From Bacteroidota bacterium (lineage in GTDB: Bacteria; Bacteroidota; Bacteroidia; B-17B0; Aurantibacillaceae): a stretch of 64,000 bases of DNA. Below the pieces are notes generated by a model. The model did not search any database, was not told the origin of the DNA, and was given only the letters and a program-made list of their open reading frames with translations. The stretch is taken from contig CANFTW010000002.1 in assembly GCA_947450025.1 (NCBI GenBank), positions 1-64,000 on the forward strand, written 5' to 3'. Positions 54,810 through 63,585 of this stretch are shown piece after piece. The position numbers and the translations under genes were made by a program. Positions within the stretch are counted from its first letter, which is position 1; each line of letters begins with the position of its first letter.

Positions 54810-56675
54810 CTAAACTAACACTAAAGGAATATCTATTCTATGCCTTACACTTTCTACAGTCGTACCAAATAAAATATCTTTAAAGGTGGTGTGACCATGA
54901 GTGCCCATTACCAATAAATCACATTGATCAACCAATTTTGGAATTACTGATTTAGGGCTTCCAAAACCTAACTTAAATTCACAGTTATAGCCTTGCTCTA
55001 ATAATTGATTTTTGTAAGCTAATAAATTAGCACTATCCTCTATCCTTTCGTGATCGTTCGTTTGTTCGCCATACATCACTGCATTGGTGCTCTCCAAAAT
55101 ATGTATTAAAATGTAGTGAGCTTGCCTACCACCTAATTGAAGGGCTTTATTGATAGCTTTATTATCACTAGTGCTAAAATCAACGGTAATTGCAATAGAT
55201 GAATATGGCTTTGGTGAATCAAAACTAATTCTAGCAACGTCACCATGAAATTGAGAAGAGACATATTGTCTAGGTTTTTTAAATAAAGGTTCGAAAGTAA
55301 TATATAATAGAATCCCTAAACATACCAACATAAAAGGAATAACAAGAATCTCTATCAATAAAGCATATTCAGAATCTTGAATCCATTCATTTACTTTATT
55401 AAACAACATCTGACAATTTAAAAATACAATCACAGAAACTGCAATCCACGATGCTATTTTTTGCCAAACAGGAATAACAAATTCTCCCATCCGTTTTTTA
55501 TTACTCACAAAATGAATTAAAGGAATAATAGCAAAGCCTAATTGTAAACTAAGTATTACTTGACTGAGAACTAATAAATCACCCGTTTTATCTTCTCCTA
55601 AAAAGTAAATGGTTAAAAATGCTGGAACGATAGCTATTAAACGCGTTAACAATCTTCTTATCCATGGTTGTAATCGAAGATTTAAATAACCTTCCATAAT
55701 TACCTGCCCTGCTAATGTCCCTGTAATGGTAGAACTTTGTCCTGCGGCAATTAATGCCACCGCAAATAATAAAGGTGCTAAAGTGCTTCCTAACATCGGC
55801 GCCATGATTTTATGAGCATCTTGAATTTCAGTAACCTCAATACCAGTATTAAAAAATGTAGTAGCAGCAATGATTAAAATAGCTGCATTAACAAATAAGG
55901 CTAAATTTAAAGCTACTGCACTATCAATAATATTAAAACGAATCGCTTTTTTTATTTCTTTAGGGGTTCGCTCAAATTGACGAGTTTGAACCAAGGAAGA
56001 ATGTAAATATAAATTATGAGGCATCACAGTTGCTCCAATGATACCAATTGCAATATACAAAGCGTTTGCATTAGTAAACCCGGGGATTAAACCTTTTGAT
56101 ATCTCAATCATATCTGGTTTGGCAATCCATAATTGAATAAAAAAAGATACTCCTATAATAGCTACTAATGAAATGATAAAAGCTTCGAGTTTTTTTATCC
56201 CAGAATTTAATAAAAACAATAGCACAAAACTATCTAACACGGTAATACAGACTCCACCTAAAATAGAGATAGAAGGAAATAATAAATGTATACCAATAGC
56301 CATTCCAACCACCTCCGCTAAATCACAAGCGGCTATCGCGATTTCAGCTAAAACATATAAAAAATAGTTTATGAATTTAGAATAGTGATCCTTTGAAGCT
56401 TGAGCTAAATCTCTTCCTGACACCACACCCAATCTCACACAATGACTCTGCAATAAAAGGGCTATTAAATTACTCATTACTAACACCCAAATTAAGCTAT
56501 AACCATACTTACTGCCCCCTTCGATGTCAGTTGCCCAATTACCTGGATCCATATAACCCACACTAATCATATAAGCAGGTCCAATAAAAGCTAACAATTT
56601 TTTAAAACCGCCTTTACTAGAAGTGTTTACTGAAGCATGAACTTCATCTAATGATTTATGATTATTACTTGACAT
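54810..56675 (-). CDS. mntH: Nramp divalent-metal transporter fused to a UspA domain
   Basis: The protein has 621 residues. Residues 25-460 are an Nramp transporter: GYMDPGNWATDIEGGSKYGY (metal ligands Asp and Asn), CDLAEVVGMAIGI, GATVMPHNLYLHSSLVQTR (metal ligand Met) and about 11 helices. It should import manganese or iron with protons. Residues 485-621 are a universal stress domain: YSSIAITVDFSTSDNKAINK, then GTHGHTTFKDILFGTTVESV with the ATP-binding loop G-x-H-G-H. The domain faces the cytoplasm and may sense nucleotide. Its start overlaps mntR by 11 bases, so the two are one operon. Confidence 0.93.
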   Translation of the reverse strand: MSSNNHKSLDEVHASVNTSSKGGFKKLLAFIGPAYMISVGYMDPGNWATDIEGGSKYGYSLIWVLVMSNLIALLLQSHCVRLGVVSGRDLAQASKDHYSKFINYFLYVLAEIAIAACDLAEVVGMAIGIHLLFPSISILGGVCITVLDSFVLLFLLNSGIKKLEAFIISLVAIIGVSFFIQLWIAKPDMIEISKGLIPGFTNANALYIAIGIIGATVMPHNLYLHSSLVQTRQFERTPKEIKKAIRFNIIDSAVALNLALFVNAAILIIAATTFFNTGIEVTEIQDAHKIMAPMLGSTLAPLLFAVALIAAGQSSTITGTLAGQVIMEGYLNLRLQPWIRRLLTRLIAIVPAFLTIYFLGEDKTGDLLVLSQVILSLQLGFAIIPLIHFVSNKKRMGEFVIPVWQKIASWIAVSVIVFLNCQMLFNKVNEWIQDSEYALLIEILVIPFMLVCLGILLYITFEPLFKKPRQYVSSQFHGDVARISFDSPKPYSSIAITVDFSTSDNKAINKALQLGGRQAHYILIHILESTNAVMYGEQTNDHERIEDSANLLAYKNQLLEQGYNCEFKLGFGSPKSVIPKLVDQCDLLVMGTHGHTTFKDILFGTTVESVRHRIDIPLVLV

Positions 56676-57339
56676 GGTGAGGATGTACTAAAATATGAGA
56701 GGCGACTTGTTCGCTCAAAAATTCGTGATGTTTATGATTAATTTTTATTTTCAAAGATCCATCATAATCATTAATCGATTCTATATCGATCGTATTTCCT
56801 AAACTTAAATTTAAAGTGGTTAAGTATTTTAAAAATTTGGTTTCGTGATTACTAACCCCCGAAAAAATATATGTTTGCTTTTTATTTGCTGTACTTAATG
56901 AGATTGAATTCACTACGCGCATTTTACCATCTTTATCTGGAATCGCATCTCCATGGGGATCAAATTTTGGATTATCTAAAAAATCATCCAATTTTAAAAT
57001 TAACTCCTTACTATCAATATGCTCTAATTGCTCTGCAATATCATGCACCTCGTCCCATTTAAATTTTAATTTTTTCACTAAAAAAACTTCCCATAAACGG
57101 TGCTTTCTAATAATATCTAAAGCAATGGCTTTACCTTTTGCTGTTAAAGAAACTCCGTAATATTTTTTATAGCTAATGAGCTTTTTATCTGATAAACGCT
57201 TAATCATGTCCGTTACCGTAGCAGGCTGCATCGACAAATGAATCGCTATATCATTTGTTGAAACGGCTTTCTCCTTAAGCTTTTCTTCTAATTTATAGAT
57301 GGCTTTTATATAGTTTTCTTCCGTAAACGAAGTTTTCAT
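56665..57339 (-). CDS. mntR: MntR/DtxR-family metal-dependent repressor
   Basis: This 224-residue regulator has a winged helix-turn-helix (VSTNDIAIHLSMQPATVTDMIKRL), a metal-binding dimer domain (IIRKHRLWEVFLV, EVHDIAEQLEHI, DPHGDAIP) and a C-terminal SH3/FeoA-like region (about 150-224). It represses the manganese/iron importer when metal is plentiful. It is the first gene of the mntR-mntH operon. The upstream region holds a promoter 4 bases before the ATG and a perfect palindrome next to the -33 box, which fits self-regulation. Confidence 0.92.
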   Translation of the reverse strand: MKTSFTEENYIKAIYKLEEKLKEKAVSTNDIAIHLSMQPATVTDMIKRLSDKKLISYKKYYGVSLTAKGKAIALDIIRKHRLWEVFLVKKLKFKWDEVHDIAEQLEHIDSKELILKLDDFLDNPKFDPHGDAIPDKDGKMRVVNSISLSTANKKQTYIFSGVSNHETKFLKYLTTLNLSLGNTIDIESINDYDGSLKIKINHKHHEFLSEQVASHILVHPHHVK

Positions 57340-57343
57340 GGCA

Positions 57344-57373
57344 CAAATATAATAATTAAACCATGCTAAACAA
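57344..57373 (-). promoter_or_regulatory. mntR-mntH promoter
   Basis: On the minus strand TTG (57371-57373), 19 bases, then TATATTTG (57344-57351), an exact match to the Bacteroidota consensus. Only four bases separate the -7 box from the ATG, so the transcript should start at or near the start codon (leaderless). Confidence 0.75.
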
Positions 57374-57375
57374 AT

Positions 57376-57393
57376 TTTTAGACTAATCTAAAA
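57376..57393. promoter_or_regulatory. Candidate MntR operator palindrome
   Basis: TTTTAGA-CTAA-TCTAAAA is a perfect inverted repeat with 7-base arms, 2 bases upstream of the -33 TTG of mntR. Its TTAG-n-CTAA core is close to DtxR-family sites (TTAGGTTAGGCTAACCTAA type). Binding by MntR is inferred. Confidence 0.6.
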
Positions 57394-57433
57394 TTATAGC
57401 CACATTTTAACAATGATATGACATTGAGACATC

Positions 57434-58159
57434 TTATTTTCTTAATTCAAAATTATTTCCTAAATAAACACGCCTTACCATTTCGTCGTTTGCTAAATCT
57501 TCGGCAGAACCTGATTTAATAACCTCTCCTGCATAAAGCAAGTAAGTTCTGTCAGTAATATTTAATGTTTCATGAACATTATGGTCGGTAATAAGAATAC
57601 CAATATTTTTATCTTTTAATTTTCTGACAACGCTCTGAATGTCTTCTACAGCAATAGGATCAACCCCAGCAAAGGGCTCATCTAATAAAATAAACTTTGG
57701 ATCCGTTGCTAAAGCTCTAGCAATTTCAGTTCTTCGTCTTTCTCCGCCTGATAATTGATCGCCTAAGTTTTTGCGAACATGATGCAAGGCAAATTCATCC
57801 AACAAACTTTCTACTTTATATTCTTGCTCAGCTGCTGTTAATTTTGTCATTTGTAAAACAGCCCGAAGATTATCTTCGATACTTAATTTTCTAAACACTG
57901 AAGCTTCTTGGGGTAAATAGCCAACACCTAATTGTGCTCGTTTATACATTGGTTCAGCCGTAATATCTCTATCATCCAAAAATATTTTTCCAGAATTAGG
58001 TTTTACCATTCCTACTATCATGTAAAATGAGGTTGTTTTTCCAGCACCGTTTGGGCCTAATAAACCAACAATTTCCCCTTGATTAACCTGAACGCTAACA
58101 TTATTAGCAACCGTTCTGTTTTTATATTTTTTTACTAAATTTTCTGAACGAAGTATCAT
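57434..58159 (-). CDS. lptB: LPS export ABC transporter ATPase LptB
   Basis: The 241-residue ATPase drives lipopolysaccharide extraction by LptFG. It has the LptB sequence type: [20 protein letters not shown] (Walker A), [30 protein letters not shown], signature [15 protein letters not shown], Walker [17 protein letters not shown] and [13 protein letters not shown]. The GYLPQE-S-FRKL and [11 protein letters not shown] stretches separate it from LivF-type ATPases. It lies alone here, 78 bases downstream of the DUF5686 gene on the same strand; lptC and lptFG are elsewhere. Confidence 0.95.
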   Translation of the reverse strand: MILRSENLVKKYKNRTVANNVSVQVNQGEIVGLLGPNGAGKTTSFYMIVGMVKPNSGKIFLDDRDITAEPMYKRAQLGVGYLPQEASVFRKLSIEDNLRAVLQMTKLTAAEQEYKVESLLDEFALHHVRKNLGDQLSGGERRRTEIARALATDPKFILLDEPFAGVDPIAVEDIQSVVRKLKDKNIGILITDHNVHETLNITDRTYLLYAGEVIKSGSAEDLANDEMVRRVYLGNNFELRK

Positions 58160-58237
58160 CTGCCTAAACTAATATCTATCAAATATAATCAAAGATATGC
58201 AAAATGAAATTACAAAAAATGTGAATGTTTTTGGTTA

Positions 58238-60706
58238 TTAGAACATTAACTGAAATCCAAATTTAACGCCAAAATTATCAATGGCTCTTGGCCTTAAGTA
58301 TGTAGACCGCCACAAGGCATCAATTCTAAATACTTTAAAGATGTTTTCAATACCAGCGCTAATTTCCACATATGGCTCATTACCTAAGGCATTCAATGTT
58401 TTCGGAAAGATTAATGTATGACGGTTTTTTTCATTAACACTTCCCCAAAGCGCTTTGCAGGTTACAACTTCTCTCCATTTTAATTTTTTGACTAAGGGGA
58501 TTTTATTAAACAATAGCCCTTCAAAATGATGGAACACACCTACAGAAGCATATTGATCACTCGCAAACTCATAATACTTCATCATATTAAAGGACATATA
58601 ATCATAAACATAAGTCTCGTTACCGCCATGCAGTTCCATTAAAGGATATGGAACAATTCCATATATTTTTCCAACTTCAGCTATATAATCAGTATAACCT
58701 AGTAACGAGATTAATCGCACGCGATCACTCACATTTAAAACTACCTTTTGGTAATCATACTCGCCTCGGAAAGCATTTTGCAATGACTTCGCATAATTAA
58801 CTTGAAAAACTGGCCATTTAGTTCCTAAACTTATACGAGTAAAATCTCCGCTAATAAATTTCTCTTTGTAGGCAAACCGAACATTCAATCGAACCTCTGT
58901 GTTTTTGATATTCTCTTTAGTTCCTATACTTCCATCATTTTTATAATATCTATAAGCATTCGCTAACAAGGGAGTAATGGTTCTTCCTGCTAAAGTCACT
59001 TTAGATGTCAATCCATCTACCCACTCTCTTTCATACCAAGCGTAGGTTTGATCAACTCTTGTTAAGTTGGTTAATGGACTTGTTCTGAATAAAGAAGCGA
59101 AAATATTATCCTGAGAAAATCCATTTTGACTTTGTCCTAAAATCTCGTAATCACTTTTATAAGTCATCCCTATAAGTTGTCGATGAGGCTTTTTTGAAAT
59201 AAAACTTTTAAAACCTAAACTATATTTAAATTTTTCATCTTTAAAACCATAAGCTACATAGCCTTGTAGTTCATACCATCTGCTAAATTTGCTACTCGTT
59301 CGGCCACCAAAACGAACACGAGTGCCTTCAATTCTATTATAACTTACTAAATTAAAATAAGGGCCAATTTCAAAATTGTTGACCACACGATAACCAGAGA
59401 CGAAAATGGTAAAAATATCAACCCATGTTTTATAAACTGGTAATGTTTTGATGGTATCTATCATATGATAGATTTTCTTTTCTCTGAATGACAAACTATC
59501 GTGTCGATTAGCATCCCAAAAATCATCTGTTTTCTTCAAAGCATCATCTTCCACAACAATTTTATCTCCAAACTCATAAAACTTAGTCTCTTTGGGCTGA
59601 TCAATAATAAAATTTTTATAGGATGTTGTTTTACGCCCATAAATTCCAACTTGATACTTATTCATGGCAAAATCAATGATTAATCTGTCTTTGCTTAACA
59701 TCCAAACACTATCTACTTGGGTAAACTCTTGTACAATATTAGCAGCATTAATAAAATTAATATTTGCATCTTTTGGAATTGACATTTCTAAACGTTTTAC
59801 GGCCCAAGTTGTGTCAGATATCCACATATTACCTGAGAAACATAATTCTTGAGGACGCTTAGATTTAAAACGTATTTGATAACAACGCGTACTGCCAATA
59901 AATAAACTATCTTCTAAATAAAATTTGTAATAAAAAAAAGCGTTATCCGAGATAGGACTCACGAAATCTTTTCCAAATACTAAAATATGATCATCATAAA
60001 TATTAATATTTTGATACATATCCCCCATCACAGAGGTTATACTTGTGTTTTCAATACCTGTAATTTTATTAGCTCTAATGACTTCCTTTTTTAAGGATGG
60101 ATCACTTCGATAATACACATCTGAAATGGCTTCTGTAATAAAAATAGGGAGCGATGGTTTTTCGCCAGAATTAAGACTATCTACATTATCAAATACAAAT
60201 TGGATGGGTTTAAAAAGTTTTCTTTCTCGCATCTCTTTTGGAATACGATTCAAATCAAACTCAACTTTATTGTAGGTTTCATATTGATAAGCTTCTAACT
60301 CTCGTTTATTGTTAATTGGCTTATTCGCAATAACATTTCGAACAATCCGATGGGCAGGGTTTTCACCAGCTTTAACAACTACTTCCAATAAATTAACCCC
60401 CTCTAAAACCATGGGCATATTCACAATTTGATTTTCACCACGTTTTAAAGCCCTCGCTAATTTTTTATAGCCAACATAGGTTGATACTAAAGAATCTCCA
60501 ATTTTAGTGGTAGTTATTGAAAAATTTCCATCGAAATCAGTTGTTGCACCAACTGTTGTTCCTTTTATTAAAACTGGCACAAAAGGCAAGGGTTCTTTAG
60601 ACTCTGCATCAAACACCTTACCACTAATGGTATAAGTTTGGCCAACTAACGCAAAGTTTAAGACTATGCAGGCTAAAAAAAAAGAGAATCGAATTATCTT
60701 GAGCAT
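58238..60706 (-). CDS. DUF5686/CarboxypepD_reg-like outer-membrane protein
   Basis: The 822-residue protein has a signal peptide (FSFFLACIVLNFALVGQ), an N-terminal carboxypeptidase-regulatory-like (CarboxypepD_reg) domain (ISGKVFDAESKEPLPFVPVL, FDGNFSITTTK) and a DUF5686 body that ends in barrel-type strands (RAIDNFGVKFGFQLMF). It resembles a TonB-dependent receptor without a plug or TonB box. The family is large in Bacteroidota and its function is unknown. It is divergent from the RetSat-like gene and 78 bases upstream of lptB, so it may share a transcript with it. Confidence 0.88.
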   Translation of the reverse strand: MLKIIRFSFFLACIVLNFALVGQTYTISGKVFDAESKEPLPFVPVLIKGTTVGATTDFDGNFSITTTKIGDSLVSTYVGYKKLARALKRGENQIVNMPMVLEGVNLLEVVVKAGENPAHRIVRNVIANKPINNKRELEAYQYETYNKVEFDLNRIPKEMRERKLFKPIQFVFDNVDSLNSGEKPSLPIFITEAISDVYYRSDPSLKKEVIRANKITGIENTSITSVMGDMYQNINIYDDHILVFGKDFVSPISDNAFFYYKFYLEDSLFIGSTRCYQIRFKSKRPQELCFSGNMWISDTTWAVKRLEMSIPKDANINFINAANIVQEFTQVDSVWMLSKDRLIIDFAMNKYQVGIYGRKTTSYKNFIIDQPKETKFYEFGDKIVVEDDALKKTDDFWDANRHDSLSFREKKIYHMIDTIKTLPVYKTWVDIFTIFVSGYRVVNNFEIGPYFNLVSYNRIEGTRVRFGGRTSSKFSRWYELQGYVAYGFKDEKFKYSLGFKSFISKKPHRQLIGMTYKSDYEILGQSQNGFSQDNIFASLFRTSPLTNLTRVDQTYAWYEREWVDGLTSKVTLAGRTITPLLANAYRYYKNDGSIGTKENIKNTEVRLNVRFAYKEKFISGDFTRISLGTKWPVFQVNYAKSLQNAFRGEYDYQKVVLNVSDRVRLISLLGYTDYIAEVGKIYGIVPYPLMELHGGNETYVYDYMSFNMMKYYEFASDQYASVGVFHHFEGLLFNKIPLVKKLKWREVVTCKALWGSVNEKNRHTLIFPKTLNALGNEPYVEISAGIENIFKVFRIDALWRSTYLRPRAIDNFGVKFGFQLMF

Positions 60707-60794
60707 TAATTTTTAATAAACTTAAAAGTAACACTTATTCATAAAAACTTCAACTTTATTTTAGAAAAATTGTTATACTTGAACTGGCTTTGAT

Positions 60795-62312
60795 ATGGGA
60801 AAATACGACGTTGTAATAATAGGAAGTGGCTTAGGTGGTTTATGCACAGCATACATTTTAGCTAAACACGGAATGAAAGTTTGTGTGCTTGAAAAAAACA
60901 GACAAATTGGTGGGTCTTTGCAAATTTATAGTAGAGATAAAACCATATTTGAAACTGGGGTGCACTATATTGGAGGTTTAGACGAAGGTCAAAATCTGAA
61001 TCGCTATTTTAAATATTTCAATATTATGAAAGATTTAAAATTGCAGAAGCTAAATGAAAATGCATTTGATGTTATTTCTTTTGAAGCTGACGAAAAATTA
61101 TATCCTCATGCACAAGGTTATGATAATTTCATTGAACAATTAGCTGCTATTTTTCCGCATGAAAGAGAAGCGCTAAAAATTTATATTCAAAAAATCAGAG
61201 AAGCTTGTGCTGATTTTCCAATGTATAATTTATCGAATGATAAAAAAGATTTTACCAATGCCTGGCACTTACAAGTAGATTCTCAAACCTATATTAATTC
61301 GCTTTTTAAAGACGAAAAATTACAAAAAGTTATTGGCGGTAATAATATGTTATACGCTGGTGTTGCCGGAAAATCGCCATTTTATGTGCATGCCTTAGTA
61401 GTTAATTCCTATATCGAAAGTTCTTACCGATGTATTGATGGCAGTTCGCAAATTGCTAAAATAATGAGCCTCAATATTAAAGAAATGGGTGGTGAAATTT
61501 TAAATTACCATGAAGCCAAACGTTTTATTTTTAATGGCGACTCCATTGAATCTGTTGAATTAGAAAATGGAGAACGTATTGAAGGAAAAACTTTTGTATC
61601 GGCTATTGACTTGAGTAAAACTATTGATATGGTTGAAGGGCCTCAGTTACGTTCGGCATATAAAAACCGTTTAAAAGGCTTAGAAAATACAGTGTCTGCC
61701 TTTTTATTAAATGTGGTATTAAAACCAGAAACGTTTCCTCATTTAGATCATAACATTTACCATTTAATAAATCCTGATGTTTGGGCAGGACCATTTTACG
61801 ATGAAAAAAAATGGCCTGAATCGGTAGCTATTTTTGGAAACACAAATTCTAAACACCCTGATTTTACCGAAAACTTTACAGCGATGGGATATATGCGTCA
61901 TGAAGAATGTGCAAAATGGTGGGACACTAAAAGTATTATTCCAAATCACGTAAACTACAGAGGCGATGATTATGAAGCCTTTAAACAAGAGAAGTCTGAA
62001 AAATTAATCGATGCTATTGAAAAAAGAATTCCAGGTATAAAATCAAAAATAAAATCCTATACAAGTGCCACACCTTTAACTTACCGAGATTATATTGGAA
62101 GTAGAGATGGCTCGTTATATGGCGCTATTAAAGATTATAAAGAACCTTTAAAAACATTTATTACTCCTCGAACAAAAATCAATAATTTATTTTTAACGGG
62201 GCAAAACTTAAATTTACATGGTGTCCTTGGTGTTACAGTGAGTTCAGTTGTAACTTGTACCGAAATTTTAGGTGATCCCGACTTAATTACAAAAATCAAA
62301 AACGCTTCATAA
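60795..62312 (+). CDS. RetSat/CrtI-like FAD-dependent oxidoreductase
   Basis: The 505-residue NAD(P)/FAD oxidoreductase has the dinucleotide motif VVIIGSGLGGLCTAYILAKHG, then VCVLEKNRQIGGSLQIYSR and FETGVHYIGG, and the C-terminal FAD motif NLFLTGQNLNLHGVLGVTVSS. This is the pattern of all-trans-retinol 13,14-reductase and carotenoid desaturase-isomerase relatives. Its substrate in bacteria without retinol is uncertain; isoprenoid or fatty compounds are likely. No carotenoid gene is adjacent. The flavin reductase gene follows after 16 bases, so they are co-transcribed. Confidence 0.86.
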   Translation: MGKYDVVIIGSGLGGLCTAYILAKHGMKVCVLEKNRQIGGSLQIYSRDKTIFETGVHYIGGLDEGQNLNRYFKYFNIMKDLKLQKLNENAFDVISFEADEKLYPHAQGYDNFIEQLAAIFPHEREALKIYIQKIREACADFPMYNLSNDKKDFTNAWHLQVDSQTYINSLFKDEKLQKVIGGNNMLYAGVAGKSPFYVHALVVNSYIESSYRCIDGSSQIAKIMSLNIKEMGGEILNYHEAKRFIFNGDSIESVELENGERIEGKTFVSAIDLSKTIDMVEGPQLRSAYKNRLKGLENTVSAFLLNVVLKPETFPHLDHNIYHLINPDVWAGPFYDEKKWPESVAIFGNTNSKHPDFTENFTAMGYMRHEECAKWWDTKSIIPNHVNYRGDDYEAFKQEKSEKLIDAIEKRIPGIKSKIKSYTSATPLTYRDYIGSRDGSLYGAIKDYKEPLKTFITPRTKINNLFLTGQNLNLHGVLGVTVSSVVTCTEILGDPDLITKIKNAS

Positions 62313-62328
62313 TTTTTAACTCATTTAT

Positions 62329-63177
62329 ATGTTAACACTCACTCCATCCGAACTTAATGTCCCACAACTTCATCAATATTTATTGGGAGCTATTGGTCCA
62401 CGTCCAATTTGTTTTGCTAGCACGGTTGATGCGCAAGGCAATCATAACGTCGCACCCTTTAGTTTTTTTAATGTATTTTCTGCAAAACCACCCATCGCAA
62501 TATTTTCACCTAATTTAAGTGGAAGAACAGGGCAAGCAAAAGACACTCACCTAAATATTAAAGAAGTACCGGAGTGCGTGATTAATATTGTGAACTATAA
62601 TATGGTACAGCAAATGAGCTTGGCAAGTAGTCCTTTCCCGAAAGGTGTGAGCGAATTTGAAAAAGCAGGCTTTACGCCCATTGCCTCGGATTTGGTAAAA
62701 CCAATGCGTGTAAAAGAAAGTCCAGTACAATTAGAGTGCAAAGTTTTTGAACTAAAAAAAATTGGCAATTGTAATTTAGTGATGTGTGAGATTATAAAAA
62801 TTCACATTGATGAATCTGTTTTAAATGAACAGAATATGATTGACCAACAAAAAATTGATTTAGTAGCACGTATGGGTGGAAACTGGTATTGCCGAGCACA
62901 TGGCGATGCTTTATTTGAAATTGAAAAACCAATTACCACCATCGGCATTGGGTTTGATCATATTCCAAACTCTATTAAATCTAGTACAGTTTTAACCGGG
63001 AATAACTTAGGGCAATTAGGTAATATAGAAGTTTTACCAACCGAAGAAGACATCGTCAACTATCACAAAACGCTAACAACATCCTTTGCAAGTGACATCG
63101 AAAAGCATTTATTTGCAAAAACATTATTAGATGCTAATAAAGTAAAAGATGCTTGGTGTGTGCTACTTCATTCATAA
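62329..63177 (+). CDS. Flavin reductase-like FMN-binding protein (DIM6/NTAB family)
   Basis: The 282-residue protein is of the flavin reductase split-barrel fold. The FMN-binding stretch is GPRPICFASTVDAQGNHNVAPFSFFN, followed by ECVINIVN and SPFPKGVSEFEKAGFTPI. The C-terminal part (IGIGFDHIPNSIKSSTVLTG) is longer than in simple flavin reductases. It may supply reduced flavin or act on a small substrate; the FAD oxidoreductase upstream suggests a redox pair, which is inference from co-transcription. Confidence 0.87.
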   Translation: MLTLTPSELNVPQLHQYLLGAIGPRPICFASTVDAQGNHNVAPFSFFNVFSAKPPIAIFSPNLSGRTGQAKDTHLNIKEVPECVINIVNYNMVQQMSLASSPFPKGVSEFEKAGFTPIASDLVKPMRVKESPVQLECKVFELKKIGNCNLVMCEIIKIHIDESVLNEQNMIDQQKIDLVARMGGNWYCRAHGDALFEIEKPITTIGIGFDHIPNSIKSSTVLTGNNLGQLGNIEVLPTEEDIVNYHKTLTTSFASDIEKHLFAKTLLDANKVKDAWCVLLHS

Positions 63178-63267
63178 AAAATGATATTTGTCAGATGCTA
63201 AACTGATATTTGTCTTTTTCTGTATCGGGCGTTTCGTGTAAATTTGAACAACTAAAAACAACAGACC

Positions 63268-63498
63268 ATGCAAAAACACGATTTATTACACGAATTCCCT
63301 GAATTGAAAGATAAAATCCATGATTTAAAAACATCTAACTCTCATTTCAGAAAATTATTTGACGAATACCACGAAGTTGATCATCAAGTTCATAGTTATG
63401 AAAGTGGGGCTACAGCTACTACCGACGAACATTTACATGAATTAAGAGCAAAACGTGTTCACTTAAAAGACACCCTTTACTCGATGTTAACGAACTAA
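63268..63498 (+). CDS. DUF465/YdcH-like small protein
   Basis: This 76-residue helical protein matches the YdcH family: HDLLHEFPELKDKIHDLKTS, then FRKLFDEYHEVDHQVH and the C-terminal LRAKRVHLKDTLYSML. The family forms a short antiparallel coiled coil; its function is unknown. It is a separate unit with 90 bases upstream and ends in a large perfect palindromic terminator. Confidence 0.9.
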   Translation: MQKHDLLHEFPELKDKIHDLKTSNSHFRKLFDEYHEVDHQVHSYESGATATTDEHLHELRAKRVHLKDTLYSMLTN

Positions 63499-63511
63499 AA
63501 AACGTTTAAGT

Positions 63512-63561
63512 TTTATATAAAAAAAGTCATTCGAAATTTCGAATGACTTTTTTTATATAAA
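63512..63561. terminator. Perfect 50-base palindromic terminator
   Basis: Arms of 25 bases pair without a mismatch about the centre 63536/63537; the GC-containing core is GTCATTCGAAA/TTTCGAATGAC. A- and T-runs lie on either side, so it acts in both directions. Confidence 0.9.
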
Positions 63562-63585
63562 GGATTTATAGTAAATTTATTGTTA

